A stretch of 64,000 bases of DNA from Gordionus sp. m RMFG-2023 (taxonomy: Eukaryota > Nematomorpha > Gordioida > Chordodea > Parachordodidae). Both the position numbers and the translations under genes were made by a program. Each line of letters starts with the position of its first letter. The first letter of the stretch is position 1. Below the pieces are notes generated by a model. That model was given only the letters and a program-made list of their open reading frames with translations. It had not been told where the DNA came from and searched no databases. Shown here one piece after another: positions 61,956 to 64,000 of the stretch. The stretch covers positions 59,683,561 through 59,747,560 of the forward strand of contig NC_088775.1 of NCBI RefSeq assembly GCF_954871325.1, in the 5' to 3' direction.

Positions 61956-62108
61956 ATGTATTTAATTCTACTGCTTATTGATCTAAGCTACGGCCTGATG
62001 AGGAATAGTTCACCCAGAGGCCTATATTATAATCTTTCATCGAAATTGCATTCGCGGTATCCCGAAAGTGTATTTGCAGTAGTACAATCGTTAAATCATC
62101 TTTTCACT
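61956..62108 (+). CDS. Candidate first exon of a secreted protein
   Basis: ATG at 61,956 opens 51 codons that run to a GTAAGC splice donor at 62,109. The product starts MYLILLLIDLSYG, which looks like a short signal peptide with a cleavage site near the Tyr-Gly, followed by a more polar stretch (NSSPRGLYYNLSSKLHSRYP). The region is less AT-rich than its flanks. No homologous family is recognised and no downstream exon was found in the window on this strand. It may be a chance frame. Its only support is the combination of start, signal-like segment, base composition and donor. Confidence 0.3.
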
Positions 62109-62460
62109 GTAAGCTCTTTTATATAATTTAGTTTTTTAAAATTTCATTGGTATAAAAATAATGTTTAATATATTAATTATTTTTCTTTAAAATGCTTGAC
62201 TAACAAGTCTAATGCGGTATAAAAACTAAAGCTATCTAAAGTTATTATAATTATTTATTTCATAAATGTATATGGCCACTCTTTATAATTGTTATTATTT
62301 TATATATGCCACTATTTTATCTAATTTAAAATAGATACTTCATTATATTTTATTTTTAATTGTTTTACATTATAATCTTTAGTTTATAACATGATATTTT
62401 TACAAAATATTTAATATATAAATTTTACAAAACATATAAATGATAAATTGGTCCTGTCAT

Positions 62461-62656
62461 TTAAAGCCAAAATAATCTTGTAGCTCAGAGTAAAAATAGT
62501 CTAGCCATATTTAAAGCCAAAATACTAATTCATAAAGCCAAAGTAATCTTGTTAGAATAGTCTTATAATTAGGAACCAAAATCGTCTTGGCATTTATAGT
62601 CAACTTCGACTTGTTAAGCCAAAATAATCTTGTCGCTTAGAGCCAAAATACTATCT
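62461..62656 (+). repeat. Degenerate short tandem repeat, AAAGCCAAAATAATCTTGT type
   Basis: AAAGCCAAAATAATCTTG-like units recur at about 62,463, 62,512, 62,533, 62,614 and 62,640 with variable spacers that often contain ATAGTCTA or GCTTAGAG. The repeat is old and imperfect; no function is evident. Confidence 0.6.
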
Positions 62657-62913
62657 TAATTTATTGGAAATGAAATGCTATATACTTTTTTTGAACTTTA
62701 TTTAAAGTTAATTATCTTTAACCTTCTTTATACATTTTTTTCCCTTATAAAATTATAAATTTAAAGAAATTGTTATAAAAAAACTCTCACTTATTAATAT
62801 ATCTATTATTTACTAGATAATAATTAAAATAATATCTTTTAAACATGATACGGATGTTGATTAAATAAAAACATAAATTTGTAAAACATTATTATCTATA
62901 CAAAACTAGCTAC

Positions 62914-62919
62914 TTTATT
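62914..62919 (-). terminator. Poly(A) signal of the minus-strand host gene
   Basis: AATAAA on the minus strand, 47 bases beyond the stop codon of the exon at 62,966-63,218. The spacing suits a short 3' UTR. Confidence 0.6.
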
Positions 62920-62965
62920 TTTTTACAATTTAATGTTTGATTAAGAGGAAAATAATAATAAAAAG

Positions 62966-63218
62966 TCATTTCCCAACGCAAAAATCCTTGAAAACTATAT
63001 CAAGCACGTCTTCAGTGGTAATCACACCACCTTGAGCATCCCCAGCTAATAAGGACAAATTTCTAGAAGCTCTTTGCAAAGTTCGAGCTAAATAAACGTA
63101 ATTGTGTTCGATGAATTCGGTTTCGAGAAAATTCTTTAGGTATTTGTCGCAAACGGCTAAACTATTTCTTTGCCTTTGGGAGTGGACAAAGGGGTCACCT
63201 TTAGATGAATCGCCGCAC
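62966..63218 (-). CDS. Last exon of a host gene, family not recognised
   Basis: A minus-strand exon of 253 bp: one leading base and 83 codons before TGA at 62,966-62,968. It begins after an AG acceptor (minus-strand ...AATGATAG, then GTGCGGCG). The C-terminus reads NSLAVCDKYLKNFLETEFI, then LARTLQRASRNLSLLAGDAQ, then VITTEDVLDIVFKDFCVGK. It looks helical and soluble, with no membrane segment or zinc motif. The exon is clearly less AT-rich than its flanks, has balanced codon use, and has a poly(A) signal downstream, all marks of a live host gene. Other exons must lie beyond the right edge or in the adjacent sequence, which holds a hAT relic. I do not recognise the protein and assign no function. 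Confidence 0.72.
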
Positions 63219-63510
63219 CTATCATTAAATTTTAAAAGTATATTCGAGATAAAATAATTGTCATAGTAATAGGGAAAAATAGGAGGTTTTCGAAGGGAAT
63301 CCGTTGTGAATCAGATTTTGAGAGCATTTTCAAACTCTTTATGAACCCATAGCTATTTTTGAAAAAAATCTCTAGTTCTACACGCTATTTTTTTTTTAAA
63401 TTTAAATTAAAAAAAATATAGCTTTATTAAAAAAAAAATTTAATTGACCATATCGAAATTTAAATTGGCATTTTAAAAATGTGAATAAAGTTTTTGAACC
63501 GTGAACAGAA
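63219..63510 (-). other. Presumed intron of the host gene
   Basis: AT-rich sequence directly upstream of the last exon's acceptor, with no coding signal on the minus strand. Intron status follows from the acceptor and exon model. Confidence 0.45.
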
Positions 63511-64000
63511 CCTAGCGCGTAGCTAGGAATTTTCTAAAAGGGGAAGGGGGTAAAGATTTATTACATTGATTTATCTTTTTTGGAACGTAAAAAATTAATT
63601 AGAACCAATCATTCTTTAAAAATGACTCAAACATCAAATAATGAAATTTTTGAAAATACAAAATATTGAGCAATTATAATATTGCTAAAAAAATATATCT
63701 AAATCACAATAATAGAATTAAACATTAAATAATGATTTAAAGTTAATCAAAATACCGTCAATATATGAAAATTAATATTCTTTGAGATATGTCAAATTTT
63801 CAATAATTTTTTCTGCATTAGGAATTAAATCTCGATGTGTATTAAGTAAAACTAGTCCATTCAATAGATTTTCTGATGTACTTCTGAGATAGTTTATACT
63901 CCGTAATGAAAAAAAGATCCTTGTGCTTGTACTAATTGGTATTGTTGCCAAAATATATATACAATAGTTTTAAAATGTTTAGAAAAAACTCCAAAATATA
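63511..64000 (-). mobile_element. hAT transposon relic, 3' end, running off the window
   Basis: The left boundary is a terminus-like stretch CCTAGCGCGTAGCTAGGAAT followed by a G-rich run (AAAAGGGGAAGGGGG), a form common at ends of invertebrate hAT-like elements. About 260 bp inside, on the minus strand, lies the end of a hAT transposase. This is consistent with the 3' end of one element inserted in the presumed intron. The other end is outside the window. No target duplication can be checked. Confidence 0.55.
63772..63960 (-). pseudogene. hAT transposase C-terminal dimerisation domain fragment
   Basis: The minus strand reads ATIPISTSTRIFFSLRSIN, then YLRSTSENLLNGLVLLNTHR, then DLIPNAEKIIENLTYLKEY and a stop at 63,772-63,774. 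This matches the hATC dimerisation domain, whose signature is a ...STASxERSFSxLxxIKxYLRSTMxxxRLNGLxLLxxHR... block. Here the family's usual A/N-E-R-S-F reads T-R-I-F-F, so conserved charged positions are altered, and upstream sequence on the same frame is not clearly readable. Only this domain is visible before the window ends. Probably a dead copy. Confidence 0.8.

Overview
The window looks like an AT-rich animal nuclear genome, most likely an arthropod. A MADF/BESS-type gene, Harbinger, hAT and piggyBac relics and a Ty3/gypsy element sit beside a large satellite block. Nothing fixes the species.

Positions 1 to about 42,993 are one tandem satellite array that continues off the left edge, with roughly 137 monomers. 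Monomers come in two length classes, about 302 and 311 bp, which differ in their 3' third. They form a five-monomer higher-order repeat of 1,527 bp, here called D-E-A-B-C. Rarer types F, G, H, J and K combine with these into superunits of about 7.5-7.65 kb. A clean tandem duplication of 7,535 bp (22,028-29,563 and 29,564-37,098) carries a 499-bp solo-LTR-like insert in each copy. A third paralogous copy near 41,132 keeps the empty site. The array decays over its last 1.3 kb. Size, hierarchy and TE-rich flank suggest centromeric or pericentromeric DNA, but that is inference.

Positions 43,000-50,300 are an AT-rich transposon graveyard. It holds a foldback repeat, an unidentified GC-richer relic, and a piggyBac-like transposase relic split by a hAT-type non-autonomous element with an 8-bp target duplication, plus a G-rich inverted pair. 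Positions 50,339-57,249 are a structurally complete but coding-broken Ty3/gypsy LTR element with a 5-bp target duplication and an unusual zinc-knuckle ORF downstream of integrase.

Positions 57,250-64,000 hold further relics. There is a 1,715-bp PIF/Harbinger element with 38-bp terminal inverted repeats and a TTA duplication, carrying only a MADF/BESS-type gene and no transposase. A Harbinger-like MITE abuts it and shares that TTA. The one convincing host gene piece is a minus-strand last exon (62,966-63,218) with a poly(A) signal. A hAT transposase relic lies in the sequence upstream of it, probably intron. A possible 5' exon of a secreted protein lies at 61,956-62,108. No RNA genes, CRISPR arrays or bacterial features were seen.
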